Source: Bacillota bacterium (GTDB lineage: Bacteria; Bacillota; UBA4882; UBA8346). Taken from it: a stretch of 64,000 nucleotides of DNA. The stretch spans positions 4,689 to 68,688 of the forward strand of contig JAFABB010000060.1 in the NCBI GenBank assembly GCA_023426245.1, given 5' to 3'. The notes under the pieces are model-generated. The model was not told the origin of the DNA. It made no database searches and worked only from the letters and a program-made list of their open reading frames with translations. Below, piece after piece: positions 24,651-33,875 of this stretch (its first letter is position 1; every line of letters starts with the position of its first letter). A program made the position numbers and the translations under genes.

Positions 24651-26427
24651 ATGAAAGCAGGGATTCGGCATTGGCAATGGAGCCATAGGCTACATTGTCG
24701 GAGGACTCTTTGGCTGCTTTTTTTAACTGAGTGAGTTTCATGGTTAATTCTTCCGGGGAAAAAGTCCGCTTGCCACAGGGGACTTCCAAGACCGCAGCGC
24801 TGGCGGACATTAAGGAAAATTTCCGGGTTTTACCGTAGCGATCTTTGGCCGCAAAAAAACCTTTGGCAATTTCATCTTCACTGTGAAAAATTCTAACCGT
24901 ATAAGCAAATTGGTTGACAACCTTCCAAACCAGCTGCAATTCCTCTTGCAGACAAGGTTTGTCGCACTTTATTCCGATAAAAAAGTCGTCGCCGCCAATA
25001 TGTCCGATAAAAGACCCCCCGGAATGATAAACATTTTTCAAAATATCGGCAAACATTTTAATAACCTGATCACCCTTGCCAAATCCCCATTTATCATTGA
25101 ACGGTTTAAAATTGTTGAAATCGAAATAAACCAGATAGTAACAATTTCCCACGTGGGTGAATAAATCGGAAATGTATTGATTGATGAGGATATTGCCCGG
25201 AAGTTTGGTAAGGGGATTAATTTCTCTCGCCAATAAAAGGTTTTTTTCATTGATAATATTTAACAAAGACTTGGCGGTTAAAAACCCAAAATATTCCTGG
25301 GCCTTGGTGATAATAACACCTTCGGAATCAGGATTATTCAAATAAATCTCCAAAATCTTTTCCTGGGGCGTATGAATATCAATGATTGGGCATTTGCTGA
25401 TAAATCGCCGCAGGGACGTTGTCACCGATTTATTGCATAACAAATCTTTCCCGTAGGGTGAATAAACATATTTTTTAATATTTTTCTCATGAATAATTCC
25501 CAAGGGAATTCCCGTTTTATCAATGACCGGAAAAAAATCAAATTGCGAATTCTTATGAAACTTCTCGAATAAAATCCGGATATCATCGGTTACAAAAATC
25601 GTGTCCAGCTTGATGAGTTCCCGCGAAATCAATTCCACATCCCGGCTAATGTGAACCGCATTATCGGTTTCCAGTTGAATAATATCGGGATAAGTGTAGG
25701 ACAACTCTTGGATATTGCGGGTTGGTTTTTGAATAAAGAATCCTTGGATAAGATCGAAACCAATCTTCTGGCAGGTTACCAATTCCTCGCGAGTTTCGAT
25801 TCCTTCGGCAATAGTCAAAACCCCCAGAAGCTTGGCCATATTTACAATATTGGTGCAAAAAGTCCTTTTACGCAAATCCTTATCAATGTTATGAATCAAA
25901 AAACGATCAAACTTCAGAACATCCGGATCAGCATGATAAAACAATTCAAAGCTGGAGAAACCGGCTCCAAAATCATCCAGAGCCAGTTTAAAGCCGCGTT
26001 CCTTAAATACAGCCAGTAAACTTTGGAAGGCCTCATTTTGCTTAACTTGATGCCTTTCATTTAATTCAAAGCAAACAGCCTCATTGCTCAGTTGGTAGTC
26101 GGTCAAAATTCCTTCGGTGGCTCCGAACCGGTGGTCGGCCATTTCCAACATTCTAACATCATAATTGTAATAAAGCTTAATTTTTTGGTGAAACTCAATT
26201 TCGATAAATTTGCGGATCGCGATTTTACGCAACTCCAAATCGAGGGCAAAAAGCACTCCATCTTGATATGCCTGGTCAAAAAAGTCTTCGACGGAATTGT
26301 ATCCTGCCTGATCAACATCACGGATTAATGCCTCGACAGCAAATACCACTCCGGTAAGGGAATTTGTAATGGGTTGAAATGCATAATCAATTTTTTTCAA
26401 AGAAGCCATCCATTTATCCGGAAGCAT
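24649..26427 (-). CDS. EAL-CBS-GGDEF c-di-GMP signalling protein
   Basis: 592 residues. Residues 1-250 form an EAL phosphodiesterase with intact-looking motifs (VEALIRD, ELNERH, DDFGAGFSS, KFDR, EGIETREE, QGFFIQKP). Residues about 260-400 are a CBS pair that may bind nucleotides. Residues about 410-590 are a diguanylate cyclase domain with the active loop IGGDDFFIG. There is no membrane segment, so it is cytosolic. Which activity dominates cannot be told from sequence. A PilZ receptor is encoded at 36755. Confidence 0.9.
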   Translation of the reverse strand: MLPDKWMASLKKIDYAFQPITNSLTGVVFAVEALIRDVDQAGYNSVEDFFDQAYQDGVLFALDLELRKIAIRKFIEIEFHQKIKLYYNYDVRMLEMADHRFGATEGILTDYQLSNEAVCFELNERHQVKQNEAFQSLLAVFKERGFKLALDDFGAGFSSFELFYHADPDVLKFDRFLIHNIDKDLRKRTFCTNIVNMAKLLGVLTIAEGIETREELVTCQKIGFDLIQGFFIQKPTRNIQELSYTYPDIIQLETDNAVHISRDVELISRELIKLDTIFVTDDIRILFEKFHKNSQFDFFPVIDKTGIPLGIIHEKNIKKYVYSPYGKDLLCNKSVTTSLRRFISKCPIIDIHTPQEKILEIYLNNPDSEGVIITKAQEYFGFLTAKSLLNIINEKNLLLAREINPLTKLPGNILINQYISDLFTHVGNCYYLVYFDFNNFKPFNDKWGFGKGDQVIKMFADILKNVYHSGGSFIGHIGGDDFFIGIKCDKPCLQEELQLVWKVVNQFAYTVRIFHSEDEIAKGFFAAKDRYGKTRKFSLMSASAAVLEVPCGKRTFSPEELTMKLTQLKKAAKESSDNVAYGSIANAESLLS

Positions 26428-26616
26428 TTCATTTCCCTCTTTATCGAATGTTATCTCAAAGTTCAGGAATCAAGCCCTGCGGGGTTATGGGACTTTACCC
26501 AAGGATGGTTGAGTTTCGATGTTTCAAAAATACCATGCACTCATTAACCTTCGGTTAACTGATCATGAACTTCAACCGAACATTTTAATGTTAATTTTTG
26601 ATTATTTATTCTCTTC

Positions 26617-26644
26617 TTATCCCATTCTTAATTTCCATTTAATA
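26617..26644 (+). promoter_or_regulatory. Candidate Pho-type box upstream of ppk
   Basis: Three direct repeats TTATCC, TTAATT, TTAATA start at 26617, 26628 and 26639, exactly 11 nt apart, as in PhoB/PhoP sites. The region is very A/T-rich, so chance is possible. It lies 150 nt upstream of ppk, downstream of a TTAACC-TTC-GGTTAA palindrome. Confidence 0.35.
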
Positions 26645-26792
26645 CCTTGATTGTATTGTTTTTTTAAAATATAAATTATATATTGAGCATGGATTAGCGA
26701 CCATTTCAATCCAGCTCAAAAACCTAACCCGGGTAGCCTACTTAAGCAGGAAGGCTAATGAACCTTACTATTGAAATCAACCGGAGTACAAG

Positions 26793-29060
26793 ATGACGAT
26801 AAAAACCGGGGATCAACTATCCCAACCAGCCAATGACACAAATACCGAAAATACCATTTCCCTCGATCATCCCAGTCTTTATCTCAATCGTGAATTAAGC
26901 TGGTTGCAGTTTAACAGGCGGGTTCTGGAAGAAGCCCAAAACGAAAACAATCCTTTACTGGAACGAGTGAAGTTTCTGACGATTTTTGCCAATAATTTAG
27001 ATGAGTTTTTTATGATCCGGGTTTCCGGTCTCCAAAAGCAGTCTGAAACCGGAGCCCATAATATTTCGCCTGACGGGATAAGGCCATCCGACCAACTGAT
27101 GATGATTCGCCAGGAAGTATTAATCCAATTTGCGGTTCAGACAAAATGCTGGCAAACGGAGCTTTTACCCAAATTAAGACAATCCGGCATTCGTATTTTG
27201 CGGTATCATGAAGTGAAAAGTAAACAACGGGAAATTTTGAAACGATATTTTGAGGAAGAAATCTTCCCCACCCTCACACCACTGGCCATCGACCCGGCCC
27301 ATCCTTTTCCTCATATATCCAATCTAAGCCTTAATCTGGCGATCATGATCGACGATCCCGAGCATGGCGAGAAATTTGCCCGTTTAAAAATACCGGATTT
27401 GGTGCCACGGCTCATTCAAATCCCCGTTTTGGAAAAGCCTAGTCATTTTAATGCTCCGGAATCCAATAGCACGCAAACGATGGATTTTGTCTTTGTTGAA
27501 GACTTAATTGCCGCTAATTTGGACATGCTCTTTCAAAGTCTCAAGGTTAAAGCGGCTTTCCTCTTTCGAATCACTCGCAATGCCGATCTTGAAATCGAGG
27601 AAGATGAAGCTTCGGATCTTCTTTCCACTATCCAGGAAAGTGTGGGCATGCGACGCTTTGGGTTGGCCATCCGCTTAGAAGTTGATAAAACGATGCCCAA
27701 AACCCTGCGGGAAATGTTAATGAATAACTTACACCTGCAACCCTCTCAAGTGTATACCGTCGGTAAACCAGTGGGAATGGCCAGTTTACAGCAATTAGCC
27801 AAAATTGAACGACCCGATCTGAAAGACCCACCCCTTCGACCCGCAGTTACCATTTCCCTGACCAAAGGGGAAAGTGTATTTGCCGCGATTCGCAATCGCA
27901 ATCTGATGCTTTATCACCCTTACGACAGCTTCGGGCCAGTGGTTGATTTCCTGCTGGAAGCAGCCCGTGATCCGAATGTACTTGCCATTAAACAAACTTT
28001 ATACCGGGTGGGTACCAATTCCCCCATCGTCGACGCTTTGATGGAAGCACGGGAAAATGGTAAACAAGTGGCGGTTCTTGTCGAGCTGAAGGCCCGCTTT
28101 GATGAAGAAAACAATATCGGTTGGGCACAGGCATTGGAGAGATCCGGTGTTCACGTGGTTTACGGCCTTTTGGGCCTTAAAACCCACGCTAAAATTTGTC
28201 TCGTGATTCGACGGGAATCCAATGGAATCCGCCGTTATATCCATTTAAGCACTGGGAATTATAATGTTGTGACCAGTCGTATCTATAGCGATTTTAGCTA
28301 TTTTACCTGCGATCCGGTTTTCGGGGCCGACATCTGTGATCTTTTTAATGCGCTCACCGGTTATTCCAAAAAGCAAGAATACCATAAAATTTGGGTGGCT
28401 CCCAGTATGATCCGCCAGCGGTTGATTGCTATGATCGAAAGGGAAATCCGCCGCCAACAGCAATACGGGGATGGCCATATTGCTTTTAAAATGAATTCCC
28501 TGGTCGATAAAAACTGCATCATGGCCCTTTACCGGGCATCAAAAGCAGGTGTAAAAGTGGATCTCCAGGTAAGGGGAATTTGCTGCTTAAGGCCTGGTAT
28601 TCCCGGTGTTAGCGAAAACATCCATATCACTTCGATTGTTGGACGTTTTCTTGAACATTCCAGGATTTATTACTTCCATAACGGCGGCGCCGGTGATTTG
28701 TTTTTGGGCAGTGCCGACTTAATGCCCAGAAACCTGGATCGCCGGGTAGAAATCTTATTTCCGGTAGAGGATCCCGGAATTAAAAAAATATTGATTGAAG
28801 AAGTGCTTTATATCCATTTCCATGATACAGTTAAAGCGAGGCGCTTATCTACCGACGGACAATATGAACTCATAGCGGCTGATCCGAATGAGCCAGAAAT
28901 TGATTCCCAGGCTTGGATGATGAAACACCAGGGATTGTTCTTTAGCGGCGATATAACGACCCATGATATATCTTTTGCTGATTCCGGAGATATCCGTGTT
29001 AAAGAGGCAATCGCAGCGGTCAAAGAACCTTCCCCTGCAAAAGGAGGCCGTATAATATGA
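26793..29060 (+). CDS. ppk: Polyphosphate kinase 1
   Basis: 755 residues, near the usual Ppk1 length. The N-terminal domain has YLNRELSWLQFNRRVLEEA and LTIFANNLDEFFMIRVSG. The catalytic half has VLVELKARFDEENNIGWA, then LKTHAKICLV with the autophosphorylated His, STGNYN, and the second His motif SRIYYFHNGG. It builds polyphosphate from ATP. It is the first gene of an operon whose next gene overlaps by ATGA; the third gene is the opposing polyphosphatase. Confidence 0.95.
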   Translation: MTIKTGDQLSQPANDTNTENTISLDHPSLYLNRELSWLQFNRRVLEEAQNENNPLLERVKFLTIFANNLDEFFMIRVSGLQKQSETGAHNISPDGIRPSDQLMMIRQEVLIQFAVQTKCWQTELLPKLRQSGIRILRYHEVKSKQREILKRYFEEEIFPTLTPLAIDPAHPFPHISNLSLNLAIMIDDPEHGEKFARLKIPDLVPRLIQIPVLEKPSHFNAPESNSTQTMDFVFVEDLIAANLDMLFQSLKVKAAFLFRITRNADLEIEEDEASDLLSTIQESVGMRRFGLAIRLEVDKTMPKTLREMLMNNLHLQPSQVYTVGKPVGMASLQQLAKIERPDLKDPPLRPAVTISLTKGESVFAAIRNRNLMLYHPYDSFGPVVDFLLEAARDPNVLAIKQTLYRVGTNSPIVDALMEARENGKQVAVLVELKARFDEENNIGWAQALERSGVHVVYGLLGLKTHAKICLVIRRESNGIRRYIHLSTGNYNVVTSRIYSDFSYFTCDPVFGADICDLFNALTGYSKKQEYHKIWVAPSMIRQRLIAMIEREIRRQQQYGDGHIAFKMNSLVDKNCIMALYRASKAGVKVDLQVRGICCLRPGIPGVSENIHITSIVGRFLEHSRIYYFHNGGAGDLFLGSADLMPRNLDRRVEILFPVEDPGIKKILIEEVLYIHFHDTVKARRLSTDGQYELIAADPNEPEIDSQAWMMKHQGLFFSGDITTHDISFADSGDIRVKEAIAAVKEPSPAKGGRII

Positions 29061-30427
29061 AAATAGCTTTACTTGGTGATATCGGGGCTAATTTATGGGC
29101 CCTGGATGCCGTTTTAAATCACGCCAAGCTTCACGGGGTCACTCAATTTCTCAATGTCGGCAATTCGTTAGGTTTCGGCCTTTTCCCCGAACAAACCGTT
29201 CAAAGATTACAAATGGAGAATTTCACTTGTATCCTGGGCGATTTTGACGAACGGGTCTTGAAGGCCAAGAAAAACTTAACAAAATTAAAAAAAACAAAGG
29301 GCCCGGATGAACTAATTTTTTTAAATCAAGTCTATGACAGTTTATCTGCGGAAAGTATCCATTATCTGGCTTCTTTAACAAAGTCGACCTTCTTTACTAT
29401 TTGCGGAAAAAAAGTTCTGTTGACCAGTAAACCTCCTGAGGCCCATAAGGTTCATTCACTGATCAGCGATGAAGAAATCATCGATTTACCGCTTGAAAAT
29501 CCGGCCGATATCATTGCTTTCTCAAAACAGCAGTTTCCCTACATCAAGCGGATTGGCGATACTCGCTTTCTAAACACGGGCGCGGTTGGTTATGCTTACG
29601 ATACCGATATTTGGGCATGTTATATAATTTTACAATTTAATCTGGGATTTATGAAAGTTCATCCCTACCGGATCAAATACGATGTCAGCGGACATCACTC
29701 CAAAATCCGCATTACCGAAATTACCAAAACCCTTTCCCAGACGACTTATCCGGAAATCATTCATGAGGCTGTCAATCAGACTTACTTTATGATGCAATCG
29801 GTTGCAGCATCATCCGCCGGTACCGGGGAAAGTGCGGATAAATCGGATTTGGAACGTGTCGAAGAATTTTTGGAACGTTGCATCAATTTTCATACCAATC
29901 ATCATGCAAGGCATGTCAATCATCTAGCCCTGGAACTTTTTGACCAACTGCAGCCCATTCATGATTTGACGGGTGAAGAGCGGAACCTATTACAATATGG
30001 CGCTTTATTGCACGATATTGGCTGGATGAAGGGGAGAAAGGGCCATCATAAAGTGGCTTTTAACATTATCATCAATACCTCTTCATTACCTTTTAAAAAA
30101 AGGGAACGTTTCATCATTGCCCTGCTAGCGCTTTATCACCGCAAAAGCACTCCGAGTGCAAATGATCTTCATTTTGCTTCACTGGAACCCGGCGACCGGC
30201 AGATTGTATCTTATCTGAGCGCCATATTGCGGGTGGCCGATGCGCTGGATAGCAGCCATCAGTCGTTAATCTCCGATATAGAATGTTTAGCCGATGAAAG
30301 CTCCATCCGAATTTTCTATTACGCAAAGCATCCAGCGGATAACGAATCCTTAGCAGTATCAAAAAAGGGACAATTTCTAGAGGAAATATCAAGCCGAAAG
30401 TTGGTGATGAAATGGAAGGCACTCTAA
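29057..30427 (+). CDS. Degenerate metallophosphoesterase fused to Ppx-type HD domain
   Basis: 456 residues. The first 220 follow the calcineurin-like phosphoesterase fold (MKIALLGDIGANLWALDAVL, later FLNTGAVGYAYD), but the metal ligands are mostly lost: DxH reads DIG, the GD(x)VGYG block reads GNSLGFG, GNHD reads GDFD, and the GHTH position reads SKQQ. Residues about 275-450 are an HD domain with LLHDIGW and ALYHRKSTPS, closely similar to the C-terminal HD domain of the next gene. It sits between ppk and ppx with overlaps on both sides, so it probably regulates or completes polyphosphate turnover. Confidence 0.8.
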   Translation: MKIALLGDIGANLWALDAVLNHAKLHGVTQFLNVGNSLGFGLFPEQTVQRLQMENFTCILGDFDERVLKAKKNLTKLKKTKGPDELIFLNQVYDSLSAESIHYLASLTKSTFFTICGKKVLLTSKPPEAHKVHSLISDEEIIDLPLENPADIIAFSKQQFPYIKRIGDTRFLNTGAVGYAYDTDIWACYIILQFNLGFMKVHPYRIKYDVSGHHSKIRITEITKTLSQTTYPEIIHEAVNQTYFMMQSVAASSAGTGESADKSDLERVEEFLERCINFHTNHHARHVNHLALELFDQLQPIHDLTGEERNLLQYGALLHDIGWMKGRKGHHKVAFNIIINTSSLPFKKRERFIIALLALYHRKSTPSANDLHFASLEPGDRQIVSYLSAILRVADALDSSHQSLISDIECLADESSIRIFYYAKHPADNESLAVSKKGQFLEEISSRKLVMKWKAL

Positions 30428-32022
30428 ATTCAACCAGCCGAATTATCGGCTTTATCGATATCGGCACCAACTCTATCCGGTTGCTCCTGGTTCAGCACGA
30501 TAATGACTCCTACCGAATAATTTCTCAACAAAAAGAGACTGTGAGGCTGGGGGAAGGCGAGTTTGGAAATAGCGAATTCCTGCAACCCGAGGCAGTGAAC
30601 CGGGCAGTTTTAGTCTGCAGTAAATTTGCGGAACTGGCCCATTCCTATGCCGCGGAGGAAATCATCGCTGTTGCCACTTCGGCAACCCGGGAAGCTGAAA
30701 ATCAGGAGCAATTTATTGAAAGGCTTCGCCATGAAGCCGGCATTGAAGTCAACGTCATTTCCGGAAGGGAAGAGGCCCGGTTAATTTATTTAGGGATCTC
30801 CAGCGGTGCCAACCTGAATCATCATAACGCCTTTTTCATCGACATCGGCGGCGGCAGCACTGAAATTATTGTTGGAAATCAAGAAAAATATCTTTATCTT
30901 GACTCATTGAAACTGGGAGCTATTCGCCTGGCATCATTATTTCCAGCCGATAATAAAGGGATGGTTTCTCCAACCCAATATGCCCTATTGCAGCAACATG
31001 TGCGGAATACGGCCGTCCGTTCCATCCAAAAAATTAAAAATATTCCGCTCGCTCTCGCCTATGGAAGCTCCGGGACAATCGAAAACCTCGGCGAAATTGC
31101 CTGCCGAATGTTTTATAAAAGGCGCCTGCAACGGGACGACTATCTTGATTACCAACAATTACAACATGTCATTGAATATTTATGTTCCCTACCCCTCGAT
31201 GAAAGAAGAAAAGTCCCCGGAATCAATCCGGAACGGGCTGACATTATCATTGCGGGAGCCGCGGTTATCGATACTTTCATGTCTGATCTGGGTATCGAAC
31301 GTATTTATATCAGCGAACGCAGTCTGCGCGACGGACTTTTGGTGGATTATCTTTACCGTCATGAAGCATCCTTCTCCGAAAGCGCGTCTTTCTCCGAAAG
31401 CCGCTTGACTTTCCGGGAGCGGAGTGTGCTTCAGCTTGGAAAAGCTTGCGGATTCGACGAGTTTCATGCCAATAAAGTCGCCGAACTTGCTTTGGAACTA
31501 TTCGACAGTGCAGCGGAAACCGGGTTGCACGATTATCATTTCTGGGAAAGGGAGCTGCTGGAGTACTCCGCTTTACTCCATGATATCGGGGCTTTTCTAT
31601 CCTATAACAATCATCAAATCCATACGGCGTATCTGATCCGTAACGCCGATTTATTGGGTTTCAACCAAACCGAAATCACAATTATGGCCGCTACTGCTTT
31701 TTTCCACCGGAAAACTACCCCCCGCAAAAAACATCCGGAGTTTTCGGCCCTTGAAAAATCGGCCCAAAAAATTGTGATCTTGTTAAGTACCATTCTTCGT
31801 ATCGCCGAAACTCTGGACCGGAGCCACACCGGCCTGATTAGTCACGCTAAATTCATAAACAATGTGGAAAACCAGCTTACTCTGGAAATCGTTGCTCCGC
31901 AAGATTGTCAACTGGAATTATGGGGCTTACGAAATCATAAAAAAACCATCGAGGATTTTTTCGACAAAAATCTCGAGGTAACGGTAATCCGGGAATCTCC
32001 CCCGGCGAAGATTTTAAAATAA
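30412..32022 (+). CDS. ppx: Exopolyphosphatase / GppA family with C-terminal HD domain
   Basis: 536 residues. The actin-like ATPase core shows IDIGTNSIRLLLV, AVATSATREAEN, FFIDIGGGSTEI and AYGSSGTIENL. The C-terminal HD domain (about 340-500) has LLHDIGAFLSYNNHQ and FFHRKTTP. It hydrolyses polyphosphate or pppGpp. The start overlaps the preceding gene by 16 nt. An 18-nt in-frame duplication (31366-31401) repeats the residues ASFSES between the two domains. Confidence 0.93.
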   Translation: MEGTLNSTSRIIGFIDIGTNSIRLLLVQHDNDSYRIISQQKETVRLGEGEFGNSEFLQPEAVNRAVLVCSKFAELAHSYAAEEIIAVATSATREAENQEQFIERLRHEAGIEVNVISGREEARLIYLGISSGANLNHHNAFFIDIGGGSTEIIVGNQEKYLYLDSLKLGAIRLASLFPADNKGMVSPTQYALLQQHVRNTAVRSIQKIKNIPLALAYGSSGTIENLGEIACRMFYKRRLQRDDYLDYQQLQHVIEYLCSLPLDERRKVPGINPERADIIIAGAAVIDTFMSDLGIERIYISERSLRDGLLVDYLYRHEASFSESASFSESRLTFRERSVLQLGKACGFDEFHANKVAELALELFDSAAETGLHDYHFWERELLEYSALLHDIGAFLSYNNHQIHTAYLIRNADLLGFNQTEITIMAATAFFHRKTTPRKKHPEFSALEKSAQKIVILLSTILRIAETLDRSHTGLISHAKFINNVENQLTLEIVAPQDCQLELWGLRNHKKTIEDFFDKNLEVTVIRESPPAKILK

Positions 32023-32030
32023 ACTGCAGG

Positions 32031-32333
32031 TTAAATCGTATTCAAAAGCCGTAAAGCATTCTCCAGACAATATTCAATGGTTTCGCCGCCTTCTGATGAC
32101 AAATCAACGGAAGCCCAAATAGAACGTGTGGCATTCATCACTTGAATTGGAACTTCCTCTTCATAAAAGGCTGCAAATTTATACTGATTGCCGCTATAAA
32201 TGTTACGAACCGAGGTTACCCTGAATTTCTTGCCGTTTTTCAAACATACCATGATGGCGTTTTCTCCATAAGCCCAGATTTCCTGGATGTTATTCAAAGC
32301 GTTGCTGGAAATGGTTAATTTCAATTCATCCAC
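32031..32333 (-). CDS. Hypothetical protein, about 97-100 residues
   Basis: Soluble and mixed alpha/beta (ISSNALNNIQEIWAYGENAI, then SVRNIYSGNQYKFAAFYEE, ending ENALRLLNTI). Not recognised. GTG at 32333 opens the frame, but AGGTGG spaced 5 nt from a TTG at 32324 gives the better start. It is convergent with ppx, the stops being only 8 nt apart. Confidence 0.65.
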   Translation of the reverse strand: MDELKLTISSNALNNIQEIWAYGENAIMVCLKNGKKFRVTSVRNIYSGNQYKFAAFYEEEVPIQVMNATRSIWASVDLSSEGGETIEYCLENALRLLNTI

Positions 32334-32479
32334 CTACTTTCTAAAATAGAAAACCGTTCTCCATTATTTTTCTCTTCCAATACTATTTTCCCTTTTAAAG
32401 ATCGCCTTGGCGGGTGAAGTTTAGCCAAAGCTTAATTTATTTAATCCATTCTTAATCTATTGATTACCTGAGGATCATA

Positions 32480-32521
32480 AAAAAGCCGTTGCCAAATTTA
32501 CCTTTCATTTTGCAACAGCCT
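32480..32521 (-). terminator. Intrinsic terminator after HAD phosphatase gene
   Basis: AGGCTGTTGC / GCAACGGCTTTTTT stem on the minus strand; the sequence resembles the ends of the dispersed hairpin elements. Confidence 0.75.
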
Positions 32522-32537
32522 GGTAACTCAATCGTCT

Positions 32538-33134
32538 TTACGCGGAAATTCCATTTATAAAAGGCCTGACATCCGTCGTAATCATTCCAGCTTTGGCAGC
32601 AGCCGCAAGTCCAGGCGGCGCATCTTCAAATACCTGGCAATACTCAGGCGGGACCTTCATTAATTCTGCGCATTTCAGAAAGATCTCCGGATCCGGCTTT
32701 CCTTTTTTAACGTCATCCGTGGTGACAATGATTTTAAAATACCGATCAACTTCAGCCGCTTTAATATTGACAAGGGCGATATCCCGGCATTCACCGGTAC
32801 CTATGGCCATCGGTAATTTGCCATAATACGCCTTTACTATTCTAAATACCGGCTCTACCGGGATAACTTTTTTTGTTAAATGGAGGTAAGATTCATTTTT
32901 GGCCTTGCAAACCGCTGCAACGTCCAGAGCATATCCGAAGTTTTGGTTCAAATATTTTGTAATGTTTTCACTAGACATTCCGGCAAGTTGATAGAGTAAA
33001 GATTCCGATACTTCAAATCCAAATTGAGCTCCCACTACCCGCCAAGAAGCCACATGGGTGGGCATGGTATCCCCTAAGGTTCCATCAAAATCAAAAATTA
33101 GCCCCCGAGCTTTCGGGTCAACAGTTAAGGTCAT
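32538..33134 (-). CDS. HAD-superfamily phosphatase (beta-phosphoglucomutase-like)
   Basis: 198 residues. Motif I is FDFDGTLGDTMPTH (nucleophile Asp), motif II is AIGTGE, motif III is KKGKPDPEIF and motif IV is FEDAPPGLAAAAKAG. A helical cap lies between I and II, as in sugar-phosphate phosphatases and beta-phosphoglucomutases. The substrate is unknown. GAGGTG precedes the ATG at 33134. It stands alone with its own terminator. Confidence 0.9.
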   Translation of the reverse strand: MTLTVDPKARGLIFDFDGTLGDTMPTHVASWRVVGAQFGFEVSESLLYQLAGMSSENITKYLNQNFGYALDVAAVCKAKNESYLHLTKKVIPVEPVFRIVKAYYGKLPMAIGTGECRDIALVNIKAAEVDRYFKIIVTTDDVKKGKPDPEIFLKCAELMKVPPEYCQVFEDAPPGLAAAAKAGMITTDVRPFINGISA

Positions 33135-33342
33135 CAGCTACACCTCAAATTAAAATCATCTTTGAAAACTAAAATTCGCTTTTACAGAGGAATTAGCCTT
33201 TTTATTAACCGAAATGTTATACTCCGGTTGTTCTCTGCTCCGAAAATCTCCGGCCCCATCAACACCATTGAAAATGACTTCATGAAAAAACCGTTCACTA
33301 TTTTCATGAGATATCGATGTTAAAAGAATCTTCTAAATTGGG

Positions 33343-33399
33343 TTGACTTGGTTGAAACTCCATGATATATTCTTCGTATACGTATAATTCGTATGCGAA
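33343..33399 (+). promoter_or_regulatory. Promoter and inverted-repeat operator of marR-fabF
   Basis: TTGACT (33343-33348), a 17-nt spacer, TATATT (33366-33371), then the inverted repeat TTCGTATACG-N7-CGTATGCGAA (33373-33399) over the start of transcription. It is placed for autorepression by the MarR protein encoded next. Confidence 0.75.
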
Positions 33400-33424
33400 A
33401 TAGTTTAGACAAAGGATTGATTGG

Positions 33425-33850
33425 ATGGAAAGTATAAGTCCGCCTTTGTTTTGCCTTCTGATTAAGAATACTTGGCAAAAGCTTTCAAGATACTATAACC
33501 AGCAACTTGCCGGTTTCGATCTCAGCGTGCCCAAAGCGCTGCTCCTTTTGGAAATTTCACCCGAGGGTGGTGAGAATCCCAAAACCCTAGCAGCGAAACT
33601 CGATCTTGAAAGTTCAAGTATGACGGGTCTTTTAGACCGATTGGAGAAAAAGGGATTCATCGAAAGACGCCCTGACCCCAATGATCGCCGCAGTATCTTA
33701 ATCTTTCTCACCCAAAGCGGAATCACGGCGCGGGAAAACATCAAAGCATTGGTGGAAAAGTTAGACCGAAAAGTACAGGAAGCGCTTACTGCAGATGATG
33801 TAAAGGCTTTTCGCCGGATTATTTCGGTTATCAGTAAACAAATTTCTTAA
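33425..33850 (+). CDS. MarR family transcriptional regulator
   Basis: 141 residues. The winged helix shows PKTLAAKLDLESSSMTGLLD then KKGFIERRPDPNDRRSILI, the MarR wing with its DxR element. It is the first gene of a two-gene unit with a beta-ketoacyl-ACP synthase, the kind of linkage seen for fatty-acid regulators such as FabT, though its operator differs from FabT sites. The inverted repeat at 33373-33399 should be its own operator. Confidence 0.9.
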   Translation: MESISPPLFCLLIKNTWQKLSRYYNQQLAGFDLSVPKALLLLEISPEGGENPKTLAAKLDLESSSMTGLLDRLEKKGFIERRPDPNDRRSILIFLTQSGITARENIKALVEKLDRKVQEALTADDVKAFRRIISVISKQIS

Positions 33851-33875
33851 ACTTTTAAAAGCAAAGGTGATTTCT

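Noticed and set aside
32428..32465. TTAATC repeats at 11-nt spacing as a second Pho-type box
   Set aside because: They do not sit at a fitting distance from any promoter and the region is simply A/T-rich.
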